Shown here: positions 35,131 through 46,500 of the stretch, in pieces
Layout: every line of letters starts with the position of its first letter
Numbering within the stretch: the first letter of the stretch is position 1
DNA from: Spirogloea muscicola
Lineage: Eukaryota > Streptophyta > Zygnematophyceae > Spirogloeales > Spirogloeaceae
Reading direction: 5' to 3'
Assembly: GCA_009602725.1 (NCBI GenBank)
Contig: WELB01000069.1
Span: forward strand, 148,429 to 202,083
DNA: 53,655 nucleotides
Notes under the pieces: model-generated
What the model saw: the letters and a program-made list of their open reading frames with translations, nothing else
Databases searched by the model: none
Told to the model about the DNA's origin: nothing
Program-made: the position numbers and the translations under genes

Positions 35131-35499
35131 TAATTCAAAGGGCTAATTCAACGGTTACTTTATTTTAACAAAATTACATAGGCGTTCACGCGTTAAGGGC
35201 GTTATTTCAACTATGGGCAGGAGGTCCGGGGAGTACTCACGTCCTCGACGTGGGCAGTCGCAGGGACTGCCGGCGCCGTGACAGCGGCTGGCGTGATCGA
35301 TACCCACGTGATTGGCGTCGAGGCTCTGCCCGACGCTGGCCAAGGTGTCACCACCGTGACTGGCCACGCCTGCCCGAATGAGAAAGAATGAGCAGAGGAC
35401 TCTTCCAGTAGATGGCGATGGGGCATCAGTGTGTCGACCCTCGTCTGCTTCACGGCTGCTGCGAGGGCGACCTCATGCACCCTGGGGACGGGAAGGTGA

Positions 35500-36175
35500 C
35501 ATGTTTTCTCGGCTCCTTCTGGCCCTTCTTTCCGGCCCTTTTTCAGACCCTTATACATTCCTTGGGCTTGCCTCTCACAGCCATACGTGCCTTGCATTGG
35601 AAGAGCTGTTTCTTTCTGGGTTGGCTATTCACAGCCTTCGCCCCTACCTTCTTTGGGAGAGCACTTTCTTCTTCTGGAAGAGCTTTCTTCCTTCTGGTGC
35701 AAGTACGTGGACAACCCTGCCCGCGATAAGTTTGTGCGCTGGCGGTGCACGAGGCATTTGACATTGGACCTCCTGCAGCTGCTTGGTCGGCGCGCCATCA
35801 ATCGTCCTTAGGGACAGCAAGGTGAGCTGCCCCGGCTTCATGACCGCCGGGTCGCTTGCCAGGTACTCCGCAAGCAGCTCTCCGTCTTATAGCATTTGCA
35901 GGCTCATGCAGTGCACTTGCAAGCAGGCCGCACTTTGGCTGCTGCTTCCGGGTTGCGTAAGGGTGACTCTTCTCCAGCTACTTATTCCGAGATGCGGCTG
36001 CTGAGCGAAGGGGTCACTGAGCTCCCATTTGCTCTAGCCACTTGCACTCTGTGGTTTTAGCTGCTTTTGGCACTTTGGACATTGAGATGGTATTTCACAG
36101 CTCATCGCCCCCTTTGCTTGCCGTTGCAATTGGCCACTTTGGCCCTCCAATGTATAAGTACACGCAAATCCCTTT
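35500..36175 (+). mobile_element. Decayed LINE-like copies between the kinase and ARP2 genes
   Basis: Two or three second-subfamily tail remnants (GGCTTGCCTCTCACAGCC near 35568, GGCTATTCACAGCCTTCGCC near 35622). Then a degenerate ORF piece codes KYVDNPARDKFV and RRAINRP before a stop (compare KATERADHPAADEFVPL and RRAVSRR at 26130-26250). Then come CPGFMTAGSLA and AAASGLRKGDSSPATYSEM, in different frames. It is much more diverged than the 23-26 kb copies, so it is an older insertion. Confidence 0.65.
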
Positions 36176-36184
36176 GAAAGAGCC

Positions 36185-36228
36185 GATTAATTAGTGTCCA
36201 GAAACAATTTTCTGGACACTAATTAATC
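36185..36228. repeat. Perfect AT-rich palindrome, 20-bp arms, 4-nt loop
   Basis: Arm 36185-36204 (GATTAATTAGTGTCCAGAAA), loop CAAT, arm 36209-36228, exactly complementary. It would form a strong hairpin. It sits between LINE-like remnants, about 540 bp upstream of the ARP2 start codon. Confidence 0.95.
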
Positions 36229-36445
36229 TTTTGTGGGCTGGCCTTTTCCTGGCCTGGCCTGGCCCTGGCCTCTCACAGCCGTTGTCTACTTCTCGCTGAT
36301 CTTGCTCTCGTTGTACCTGTCAAAGTCTGTAGAAGCAAGTATACAACGAAGGAAGACTATTCCAGCAGAGGGCGATGGCTGCGATAAGCCAGCCCAGAAA
36401 GAGGATGGACAAAGTTCGAAGAGGCCAGAGAAGCACTGAAGCACA
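36229..36445. mobile_element. LINE-like tail remnants, one sense and one inverted
   Basis: GGCCTCTCACAGCCGTTGTC (36268-36287) resembles a sense tail. GATAAGCCAGCCCAGAAAGA and GGACAAAGTTCGAAGAGGCC (about 36384-36425) are an inverted one. Diverged. Confidence 0.55.
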
Positions 36446-36771
36446 CTGCGACTCAAATGGCCACTGGTGCTCAATATCTCCTGATGAGCAGCACACGGTA
36501 CACCTCGTCTGGCTCGTCCCGGCCGCGACGTTCACGTTTGCGTTCACGTTCGCGTCGCCGCCTCCCAGGTCGTGCCTCACCCCCGCCGCGCGCGCCGCGG
36601 CTCGGGCGGAGGAGCGCGGCGGCGGCGGCGACGGCGACGGCGGCAGCGCCGGCGCGGGCGGCCGCAGCGGCCGTTGACGCGGCGGCTGAAAGGCATATCA
36701 CATCTGCTGACGACGGCAGCGGCGGTGCCCCGTCCCCAATCGGCGACGGCACGTGGAAGCGGCGACATGCG

Positions 36772-39700
36772 ATGGCGATGACGGCCAGGGAGAAGGTGGT
36801 TGTCTGCGACAGCGGCTCCGGAGTGAGCTTTTCCACTACACCTGGACCCTTCGCCTGGCGTTGCCTTCCCCGAGCGCCGAGCGCTGAGCGAGCGCCGAGC
36901 GCGCGCCTCTGCAGCTGCTGGCTTAACGCCGGTTCGGCTGTGGCCGGCATTACCGAACTATCACTTGTCCGCTACTAGAATGCATCGGCAGCCAGGCGCC
37001 TTTGTCAAGACGTGGAGCTTGCTGAGCGCGCCGCATGGCAGAGTAGCAAGTGTATTCTGGTTCAGCTCGTGTCGATGCACGCTCCTTAATAATACCTCTG
37101 TGAGGGTGGTGCAAAGAGTAGACGAGTGTGTCGGATAAGTGAATATGGTGGACACGCTTGTGCGAGGTCGGGGCATATGTGTCATCTCCAAGTTGACTAA
37201 TGTAATTGCAAAGTCATATAGATGCAATAATTTGCCAATCTGCATTATTTGATTCCTTGGACCCGTATTGTGTGAAGTTTGTCAAATGCGGTTATGCTGG
37301 GAGCAACTTCCCTCGCGCCGTGTTCCCTTGCATCGTGGGGAGATCCGTCATGCCATTTGAAGATGAATCGACAGGCAAGCCAGGCAAAGTGAGTGCCTTC
37401 TGTAACTTGCATATTGTGCTGTTAATGTGGTTGTTCAGGTGCCATATATGTATAATTAAGATCAGCGCACACGTGATTCAACATGCATTGGGGAAGCCTC
37501 AACAAGTACTAAGGTGCCAGAAGCGTGCCTCTGTCTTTGGCTTACAGCCTCCGCATTCCCTTACGCCACTATGCAGGACATATATATAGGTGAAGAGTGT
37601 GCAAATCTTCAACAGCAGCTGGACGTGAGCTACCCGGTTGCCAATGGAGTTGTGCAGAATTGGGAGGATATGGAGTTGGTCTGGGAGCATGCCTTTCACT
37701 ACCATCTCAAAGTAAGCTACATCTGCAATCCATTCCTGCTTGCTTACATTGATACGTTGCTCATCTGACTAAAGCTGTCTTTATCAGCTTGGTGAAATCT
37801 ATCTGCAGTCTGTATTTCCATGTGTTGATATGGGCTGGCCTGCTTCCATGTTCGCGCGCAGATAGATGCATCTGAAAGCAAGATCCTGTTGACGGATCCA
37901 CTTCTGAATCCGCGGCCCAACAGGGAGCGCATAGTAGGTACTGGATTGCTGAAAGGAGTTCACCAGATAATAGTGCCAGGACGGGCAATTCTTGTTGCAT
38001 TGAGAAAATCTAGTGCCACATAAGAAAGGTGCTTTGCACGCAGTATAGAATGTGAGCAGCACAATTAGCAAAGGGGCTTTGCCCATGTGCAAGACTTATT
38101 TCTGAAGTTGACGTTGCTGTGTACCTCGTAAACAGATCCAGATTATGTTTGAGAACTTCAATTTTGAGCAAGTCTTTATTCAAAATCAAGCAATACTGAG
38201 CTTGTATGCTCAAGGTTTGCCCCAGTATATCAAGCATAACAGACCACATTGTAATGGTTGAAGGATATCATATGAGTGCTCACCATGTTGTTTTCCTAGC
38301 TCAAATGTCCTTAGCTCCTGCCTACATGACGTCTGGTGCTCGCCATCATCTCGGCTCGTGCATAGCTTGTCTTGTAGAGATCTAGCAGGAAGTAGGTAAC
38401 CAGAAGTCTTGCCATCACATGGCCTGATAAGATCTCAGTTTTGACAGGTCTGCTGACAGGACTAGTAGTAAATTCAGGAGATGGGGTGACGCATGTGGTG
38501 AGCCTCATACTATTGGGAGGTGAATGAGGTGCACGTAACTGCCTTCTAGAGATGGAGATTTGCTTGGGAACTGTAGGTGGCAGGACATTAACTTGAGCAC
38601 TAGACTCGTACAACTTCCACAGGGTCCAACCACCAACCACATGGACATATTAGCGTTCATTGTGCTCTTAGTAGGCAGCCTCCCTAAAATAGGGCACAGC
38701 TAAGCGTGGGATTTCATTCATGTAGTACTCGCTCACTCCGACGTTCCTTTGTATCGTATAGGTTGCAGTTGTTGATGGGTTTGCCTTCCCCCACCTTACC
38801 AAGCGCTTGAATATTGCTGGCAGACATATTACTAGTCACCTGATTGACCTCCTCTTTCAGCGGGGGTAAGGGAACGTACATTGCTTATCCTGGCATCACA
38901 GGCTGAAGGGTCACGTGAACCCTTTCTGTTGTGGGTTGGAACTGCTCAAAAAGTAGCTGGAGTGAAGTCTAAGAAATGCTGACCTGCTGTATTAAGAGTG
39001 CCTCAGTTGTCCTTCCAATATTGAATTGATATGCCTGAGTGCTGCAGGTACTCGTTTAGTCAGACAGCTGATTATGAGACAGTCAGAAACCTGAAGGAGC
39101 AACTGTGCTACATCAGGTTCACACCATCATCTTTAGCACATTCACATCATAACAAAACGGCTCACTTGCAAGGGTCTTCGTCATCAGAAGGGCATGTCTT
39201 ATTTAGAGCGCTTGGACGCAGCCCAGTGCTGGCTGATTTAAGCCCTTTGTAAGAAGACTCTGGGGCGCGGTTGGAGCATGCAGTTATGATATCAAGCGGG
39301 AAATGCAGTTGGCAATGGAGACCACTGTATTGATGAAGTCATACACGGTTTGCAAGAATTCCTCGCAGCTAGAAAAACCGGATGACGACAACACACCCAT
39401 GCAGCTGTTGCAGCACAAGTCCAGATGTTTTACTGATTGCTTGTTTGAGATTGGGAATGAGGAATCAGCTTAAGTGGTTGTCCTTGTTCGTTGGTGTCTA
39501 CTCTGCCAGTTGCCAGATGGAAGAGTGATCAAGGTCGGATCAGAGCGATTTCAAGCACCAGAAATCCTCTTCAACCCTGTGTGTCACTGACCTTCTAAGT
39601 GCGCTGGCCTTGAGCTAGACCTGGGATGAGAATATTGCAAAGTTCTTCTGTTGATGTCCTTCTCAGGCCTTCACAACACTTGGTGCCTGAACCCTCTCCA

Positions 39701-40700
39701 TTGTGATGATGCTCTGTTGTAATGATAGGAGCTTATAGGGGTGGAGGGGGGTGGCCTGGCTGACATGGTGTTCAGATGCATCCAAGAGATGGACATTGAC
39801 AATCGCATGGAGGTACAGCTGCATATGAAATTTCCTCTGGATATTGAGGTCATGGTAGCAACCCTGGATGTTTTGCAAAGGAGATTGTAGATGACATGAA
39901 GACAAGGAGGAGCGCTCAGGGCTTGCCAGCTAATGTTGTTGGTACCGCTACTCGTTTTGGTCGTGCCAGCTATACCAGCATATTGTGTTGAGTGGAGGGA
40001 CGACAATGTTTCCTGGCCTGCCGACCAGGTACTGTGGGCCTATCACCTCGCAGCAATATACAAAGTTGCAGCTTGATAAGGTGCCACATCTGCTTGTTTC
40101 AGTTATTATACTTGACTTGGCACTTGATATGCACACTCTCATTTTACAGACTTGAGAAGGAGCTCAAGGGTTTGTATGTGACACATGTGCTGAAGGGGAA
40201 CAGAGAAGGCATGAAGGTCAGCTCTTGCACCTAGTAGCCAAATTGTTGGCCACTATGTGCTGCACTGTAACGAACGACTGATGCTGGGATCAATCAACGG
40301 CTCATTTGCCGACTGTCTCCATAGAGGTATGAGCTCCTCTTAAGCTGCAAAGGAGGTCAGGCTGTCATAAGAAGCCTGTTCACAGAGTGGTAATAGCTTG
40401 CACTTGTACTTGTATTTCTGCAGAAACTTCGAATGAAGCTAGAGGATCCGCCTGGGCGAAAGCACATGGTGTATCTTGGTGGCGCAATCCTTGCGGATCT
40501 TATGAAGGTGCTACTTGTGATATCCCAATTCTCATCAGCTGTGCTGCTTGCTGCGGTCTTCAGCTTTCTGGGTGGACCATAAAGGTGTTGCTCATCCAGT
40601 CGCATGTGCTCACTTCCAGGACATGCCTGAAGCTTGGATTTCAAGAACAGAATATCAGGAGGAGGGCCCGAGATGCCTTCGTAAATGTGGCCAACCATAG
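36772..40700 (+). CDS. ARP2: Actin-related protein 2 (Arp2/3 complex subunit)
   Basis: ATPase-fold subunit that, with ARP3, mimics the first actin dimer of a new branch. The 15 exons are 36772-36822, 37278-37388, 37577-37711, 37862-37933, 38136-38214, 38448-38497, 38762-38865, 39048-39116, 39284-39347, 39510-39578, 39732-39812, 39970-40028, 40150-40216, 40424-40507 and 40620-40700. They total 1176 bases, 391 residues plus stop, with all phases consistent; the family length is about 390. Motifs in order are [10 protein letters not shown] (phosphate loop 1), [17 protein letters not shown] (ARP2 signature), [35 protein letters not shown] (phosphate loop 2), [72 protein letters not shown] and [11 protein letters not shown]. 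The C-terminus, RCLRKCGQP, departs from the usual ending. ATG 36772 follows a GC-rich leader, and a second in-frame ATG lies at 36778. Confidence 0.96.
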
Positions 40701-41480
40701 TCAGCAACAACATTGAACTCTTACAGATGAGCCCAACGTTCAGCTCAGGTCATGCTGCAGTGGCATCATTCTTCTCCATCCCAGGCTTCCAGTAGCAATC
40801 ATAACTTGCAGCAGCTAGACGCCCTGCGCTTGGGCTGGGCCTTCATGTCCCTCCCTTCTTGTCCACTTGAAGACGCTCTGACACTGCGCAGATTTCATCT
40901 GGTCGAGCTCGCAGATTTGCCGCGCCTTCTCATTCAGTCCCTTTGTTCTCCTGGCTTTCAAGATTCAGGCTTTTAAGACCTCTAAGACGTGTATCTACAA
41001 ATGATCTTCATCTTCTGTAGATGATGATGATGTATGGGCCTTCATGTATGCAATTGCAGAAGACCACATGATCAACCACACTTGGATGGACACGCTAAGC
41101 GACTGCACAAGGGAGGCTAAGTAACAACTAGCAAGTACACGTAAAAAACAAGTCAACTACATGTGTCACTGGCTCGCCTGGTAGAAGTTGGAAAAGACAC
41201 ATCATAAGCTGTTCCTCTTGTCATATGTTGAATTCTGGATCAGGAAATACGGGTTCAATTGTGCTGAAAGGGTATCAATTTGCCATTATTGCGTATGGTT
41301 CCAGGCATACTTATCAAATTGAGCTTGTCGTTGGGTGCTTAGCATTGTCATATGGTGCCATTTAGGTAGGTGTCTGCATCATTCAGGTAAAGACATCTAT
41401 GAGATATTTTTAAAATTTTCATTTGTATTCTGGAAAGACAGTTAGTTACCTGAGGCCCAACTCGCCTTGAAGTATGCAAC
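40701..41480. other. Intergenic after ARP2
   Basis: Probable ARP2 3' untranslated region followed by unremarkable sequence. A 74-codon ORF at 40752-40976 has no family resemblance. No gene is supported. Confidence 0.5.
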
Positions 41481-41481
41481 A

Positions 41482-42739
41482 GGCACAAGTGCTGTGCGAC
41501 AGATAGTGGGCGTTACCAGCAAGCAGCATGAGGGCAGGGTCCCACACACCGTGCAGTTGATGCTCCTAAGCGATCTGTGAATGCTCGTCATGAACAATAT
41601 GTGCTCTTGATGCTCACCGGCTATATTTGCAACTTGTGCCCTTGAGTGGTCTAAGCACGACATGCCACTACTCATGTCAAGCCGTCTTGTCCACTAGAAC
41701 GTGATTTCGTCATTACATGTCTCTTTGAGCTGTTTGTGCAAAGATTGCCAAGAGTGAGTTACAGCTGCGTGATGAGGTGCATGTGCACTGCAACCGACTT
41801 CTGCCGAAGGCCAAGGCAAATATGTCTTTCTACGTCATCCTCATTGGAACTTTCTTTCAAAGCAAGAGTGTTGTTCATCTAGGAGCACATGAACGGGAGT
41901 TGGGTGGATGATCTACGTTGTCCTGTGCTGCCGTGCTCTTACTGTCTGTCTTCGTCTCGGGCTCGCACCACTGACCCGCACAATTGTGGGTTCCGTCCAC
42001 GCTTATCCGGCTACGCCATGCTCTTGTGCTCTAGCCAGCCACAGGAACCGCCTACACGAGAGGCAGAGGGGATGGTCGCCAAGAAACCTCATGGTGGCCA
42101 ATTGAAAGCGACGAGCTTCCAGCTCCCCTTGCACAGGCATAAGTGCTGTGCGACAGATAGTGGGCGTTACCAGCAAGCAGCATGAGGGCAGGGTCCCACA
42201 CACCGTGCAATGATGCTCCTAAGCGATCTGTGAATGCTCGTCATGAACAATACGTGCTCTTGAATCTCACCGGCTATATTTGCAACTTGTGCCCTTGAGT
42301 GGTCTAAGCACGACATGCCACTACTCATGTCAAGCCATCTTGATCCACTAGAACGTGATCTGACAATTTCGTCATTACATGTCTCTTTGAGCTTTCTGTG
42401 CAAAGATTGCCAAGAGTGAGTTACAGCTGCCTGATGAGGTGCATGTGCACTGTAACAGACTTCTGCCGAAGGCCAAGGAAAATGTGTCTTTCTACGTCAT
42501 CCTTATTGGATCTTCCTTTCAAAGCGCGAGTGTTGTTCATCTAGGAGCACATGAACGGGAGTTGGGTGGATGATCTACGTTGTCCTGTGCTGCCGTGCTC
42601 TTACTGTCTGTCTTGGTCTCGGGCTCGCACCACTGACCCGCACAATTGTGGGTTCCGTCCACGCTTATCTGGCTTCGCCATGCCCTTGTGCTCTAGCCAG
42701 CCACAGGAACCGCCTACACGAGAGGCAGAGGGGATGGTC
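41482..42739. repeat. Direct duplication of a 0.6-kb segment
   Basis: Copy 1 at about 41482-42077 and copy 2 at about 42136-42739, head to tail and separated by 58 bp. They share long stretches, for example GTGCTGTGCGACAGATAGTG (41489 and 42143), and AGGAGCACATGAACGGGAGT in both. They differ by scattered substitutions and small indels; by eye they are roughly 95 percent identical. A short ORF starting MNGSWVDDLRC is present in both copies, but its differences are mostly amino-acid changing. It may be non-coding or a relic of a mobile element. Confidence 0.9.
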
Positions 42740-42839
42740 ATCCGAGAGGGCAGTGGTCCCCAGTGCGTCGGCGCCTAGGCGACCAAGCGCAGCTGCAGAA
42801 GCGCGGTGCCAATCTTGAATGGCTGTTTAATAACCCCTA

Positions 42840-42886
42840 GTGAACAGTCACTAGTCATTAGTCACCAGTCATTAGACATTAGTCAA
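42840..42886. repeat. Short imperfect repeats of AGTCATTAG
   Basis: AGTCACTAGTCATTAGTCACC followed by AGTCATTAGACATTAGTCA: overlapping 7-10 bp repeats just after the duplicated segment. Followed by unremarkable sequence to about 43090. Confidence 0.75.
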
Positions 42887-43094
42887 GCGCGGTGCCGGAG
42901 TCGAGGAGGCCATTCTAGAGGGGAGACACTCTCTCATGAGGAGGCGAAGTTTGGGAAAGGGAAGCCCAACAACACGGACTACGTCAAAGGGGCTGGAAAG
43001 CGTAAACCAGTCGGCTAAGCGAGTGGCTACTCTCGGCGGCAGCTCAATGACGAAGTCAACACCCACAATTACCTTATAATAGCTACCGCACTGA

Positions 43095-43291
43095 ATTCAC
43101 TCCGCCGATAGCGTGTGGCGGCAGCCAGGGGCACGGCCAGCACGCAGATGCAAGGCAAGCGCCAGACATTGCTGCAGCATATTGGACAGACAAAATTCTT
43201 CATGCAAGGGCAGGGAAGCCCGCGACATCGACATCTGGCTGCTCCTTCTGCCGAGGAGAAGACCAAGGCACGAATATACGATGTGAAGCAC
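43095..43291 (-). mobile_element. Isolated inverted fragment of the LINE-like family
   Basis: The minus strand contains LALHLRAGRA, and CCTTGCATCTGCGTGCTGGC matches the subfamily-2 ORF at 24859-24878 and 26349-26368. Flanking parts are diverged. A lone remnant upstream of the coiled-coil gene. Confidence 0.6.
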
Positions 43292-43521
43292 GATAAAGTT
43301 CCCTTAACGCGATTAAATTAAGGACTTATTCTAACCATAACTGCAGCTGGGCGACGGAGGCCCGGCCCCACGTCTCTCGGTGGGGACCTCCTGCATGTCG
43401 AAACCGACGGCTGAGACTGTCCGCATCGCACGGCGCCGATAGTCCGATGTGGAACACACCACTCTGCTCCCGCCCGATCCGGCCCGACTCAGCCATCAGC
43501 CAGCTCCGGCCGCCGACAGCG

Positions 43522-46500
43522 ATGGCGCGCGCCGCCGCCGCCGCCGCCGCCNGCGGCGGCGGCAGCGGCGACGGCGGCGCTGCGGCGCGGCGCGCGGGGC
43601 GGCTCTCCGTCGTCGTCGTCGTCGTCACCCTGTCCCGTGACGCTCGGTATGAGTGCAGCCGAGCTGCGCTTGTGGCCGGGCTGCTCGCTGCGCTCACGGC
43701 GTCGCGCGTCGTGGCGCTGGGAGTGGGACCCCGGCAGCGCTGCGGGCCCGACGAGCTCCCTGCATTGCCTGACTGCGACGCCATCTGCATGCCAGGCCGA
43801 TCACGATGCAACATTGTCCTCCGTGCGCGAGCCAAGGCCAATGCAGAGCGCCTGACGGGGTGAGCCTTGCCCGGCGCCGTATGTCACTGCTCCTAGTCAC
43901 AAAGAGTGTTAGAGGCTGCCCATGTCTTGCCGCCTTGTCGACTGAAGCCCCGGCTTTCGCCATGTTTCTGAGACTCTGACAGCATTGACGAGGAGAACAA
44001 GAAGGGACAGCAGAGTCGTGACAGGCGATTCAAATCCCTTGGGCCGAACCTCCTCTACCCGAGCTTCAACGTCCTGAGTGGGCCTTCCAAGGTAGCTCAA
44101 TGAGGAGCCTGGTGCTAGCAGTCAGGAGCCATTTAGCTCATGAGCTGACCAAGTTGGCAGCATTGGTGGCCAGGCCTGGTCGTCGCAATCCACCAAAGCT
44201 GGCTAACCTAAGGGCGCGTTCTTCTGTTGCTCGCCTGCTGCAGCTGGCTAAACTGGGCCTGCTGGCCACAGGCGTCACTGCAGCATTCTGCAGCATGGAG
44301 ATTGGCGTCAAGATACTGGAGGTGAGGCGTTTCTGGAGGCTGATCTAGGTGTTCCACTCTGGTTTTGGGCGAAGCAAGAGGGCGAGCATTCTAGAACGAG
44401 CTGTAGCAAATGCGCAGATGGTTACAGCTTGTGTAGAACATGGATGCAAAGTAAGACCTTGCTGTGATGCTAATGGACGATTCAGTGATTACCGTATTCG
44501 TCATTTACTCGTGATTTCTGCAACCACGGTTCATAGACGCTGTGCTCCTGTAGGCCGTTGATGCTGTGCCAATCCTTCCGCAATTTGAACTCCTCTTGGG
44601 TAGCATCTTCAGTACAAACTTCATGATCAAGTATCTCGTTGGAGGAGAAGGTATTACTCTACCCTTGACATTCTGATCAATGATATAGTTGCATGCAGAA
44701 GTGCAAAGACACTTGGTAAGCGTATCTTTGCAGGGTAGGTCTGCCAGTCAGAGGCTCTGAGTCATGGAAGCTTACATCTGTCAAATTGTTGCAGGAAGGG
44801 CTAGACTGCTGTCCTTCTTTGAAGGTGCATGGGACCAGATAGCTGGCATCAGCATCGAGCAGTTGTCTGAGCCGGAACCTAGCATGCTGGATGTACGTTT
44901 TGCCAAGCAAGCATGCCCCCATGACCTGATGACCCATGACCAGCTGCTATCCGCGCTGGCCAGTGCATGCTAATATGCATCCCCATGCATGTATGCTACC
45001 ATATCTCTGAGGACTTCTTATGTTTATGGGAGTCAAGGGCAACTACTGCAGGTTCAACTGCGTGCTCTTGTTGACGAGCACCTTGCCACCATGGGGACAG
45101 GAAGCGGAGAACCTGCTACCGCTCAGCTTCTTGACAAGCAGTCTCTCCTCATTGAACTCAAGAATTTTGTATCTTCACGAGAAAGGAAGGTAGGCTCTCT
45201 GCCTTTGATGAGAGCCAATGCTGGAGGACACAGGGAATCAGTAGAGGCCTCGGTGGTCAGATGTTCAATCCTGCAAATATCACGTGATGTAATAGCAGGC
45301 GAAGAAATTTACATAAACACCAGGAAGAAGAGGAGGTGGAGAGGGAAGCTTTTACAGCTCATTTGCTCTTCCTTACTTTATTCTGCTAGATTGTATTTGC
45401 AGTCAAGAATTCCAGTGTCATTGACTCAGTCAGGCTCTGACACCTCCAGGCATGTTGAGATTAAATCGCTAATGTACGTTTATGTACCTTCCAGGCTAGA
45501 CAGATAAATTCAGTACTCAGGAAAGACATCCAAGAACTGCAACTCGAGAAGGTGAGCCTGTCAGCGTATAACCACGTATAGCATGTAGCATCTCCAAGCA
45601 AAGAACTTGCCTTGCACTATCACAGCACCTGAGGAGAGTGTCAAGTCACTTGCAAAGACTGAGGTAGCACATGCAGCCCATGGCAGGTCATGATTGCTGA
45701 CAGGAAGGTCTCCCAGCTGCAGTCTGAAATCAGTTCGTTGAAGGTGATTACTCGTGCTGAGCTCTTTCAAGTGCTATTGCACAGTTCCTGCATTTGTGGC
45801 TGGTTGCTATCAGTAAGACAGTGGGCATTTCATGACTAGAAAGCACTGCAGCTCATTCCTATTTCGTCTGCCCTTCTTGCATGCTTGTTTGCGCAAATGC
45901 GTGTTTATACGCGGTTGCAATATTTGCAGGGGGAACAGAAAGATGCCTTGGAACATGTATCATCTCTCACAGCGAAATTGACTGAAGCCAGCAGTGAGCT
46001 TGGTTGTATGAGGCAGTCGATGCAAGAGCTTGAGGCTGTCAATAGAGAGGTGATTTTTCTGCATGATGTATGAACCCACTGAGATGAAGTCATGGGGAGA
46101 CTGTCAAGGCCTCCTGCATAACCATCTGGCCTAATCGAAGTTGGTCATCATTTATGTTTAACGCATTTGGCGGCTGTTTATGTGATGCAGCTGCAGGAAC
46201 GTATGTTGGCAGCTGACGTAGAAAACAAGGCTCTTCAGGATGGGATTCGTGCAGCTGAGGCCACATCGAAGGAAGCGGAGGAAGACTATGCCAGACAAGT
46301 ACATGAAGTCCGAGCTGAGCTCCTCCATCAATCGGAAAAGTCAAAGGAAGAACAGGCTGCTCTGATGCAGTCCAGGAAGGTCCGCTATGATGTGTCTAAC
46401 AATAATATTGTCTCTTTTGTTGAAGTTAAGTTCTTAATGGCAAGGTGATGGTGCACTACAGCATCTTGACTGCGATAATTATTCTTGATTTCACAATTAA

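Noticed and set aside
41889-42778. The twice-occurring MNGSWVDDLRC ORF as a conserved small protein
   Set aside because: The copies are a recent DNA duplication and differences within the ORF are mostly non-synonymous, which is not what selection on a protein would leave.
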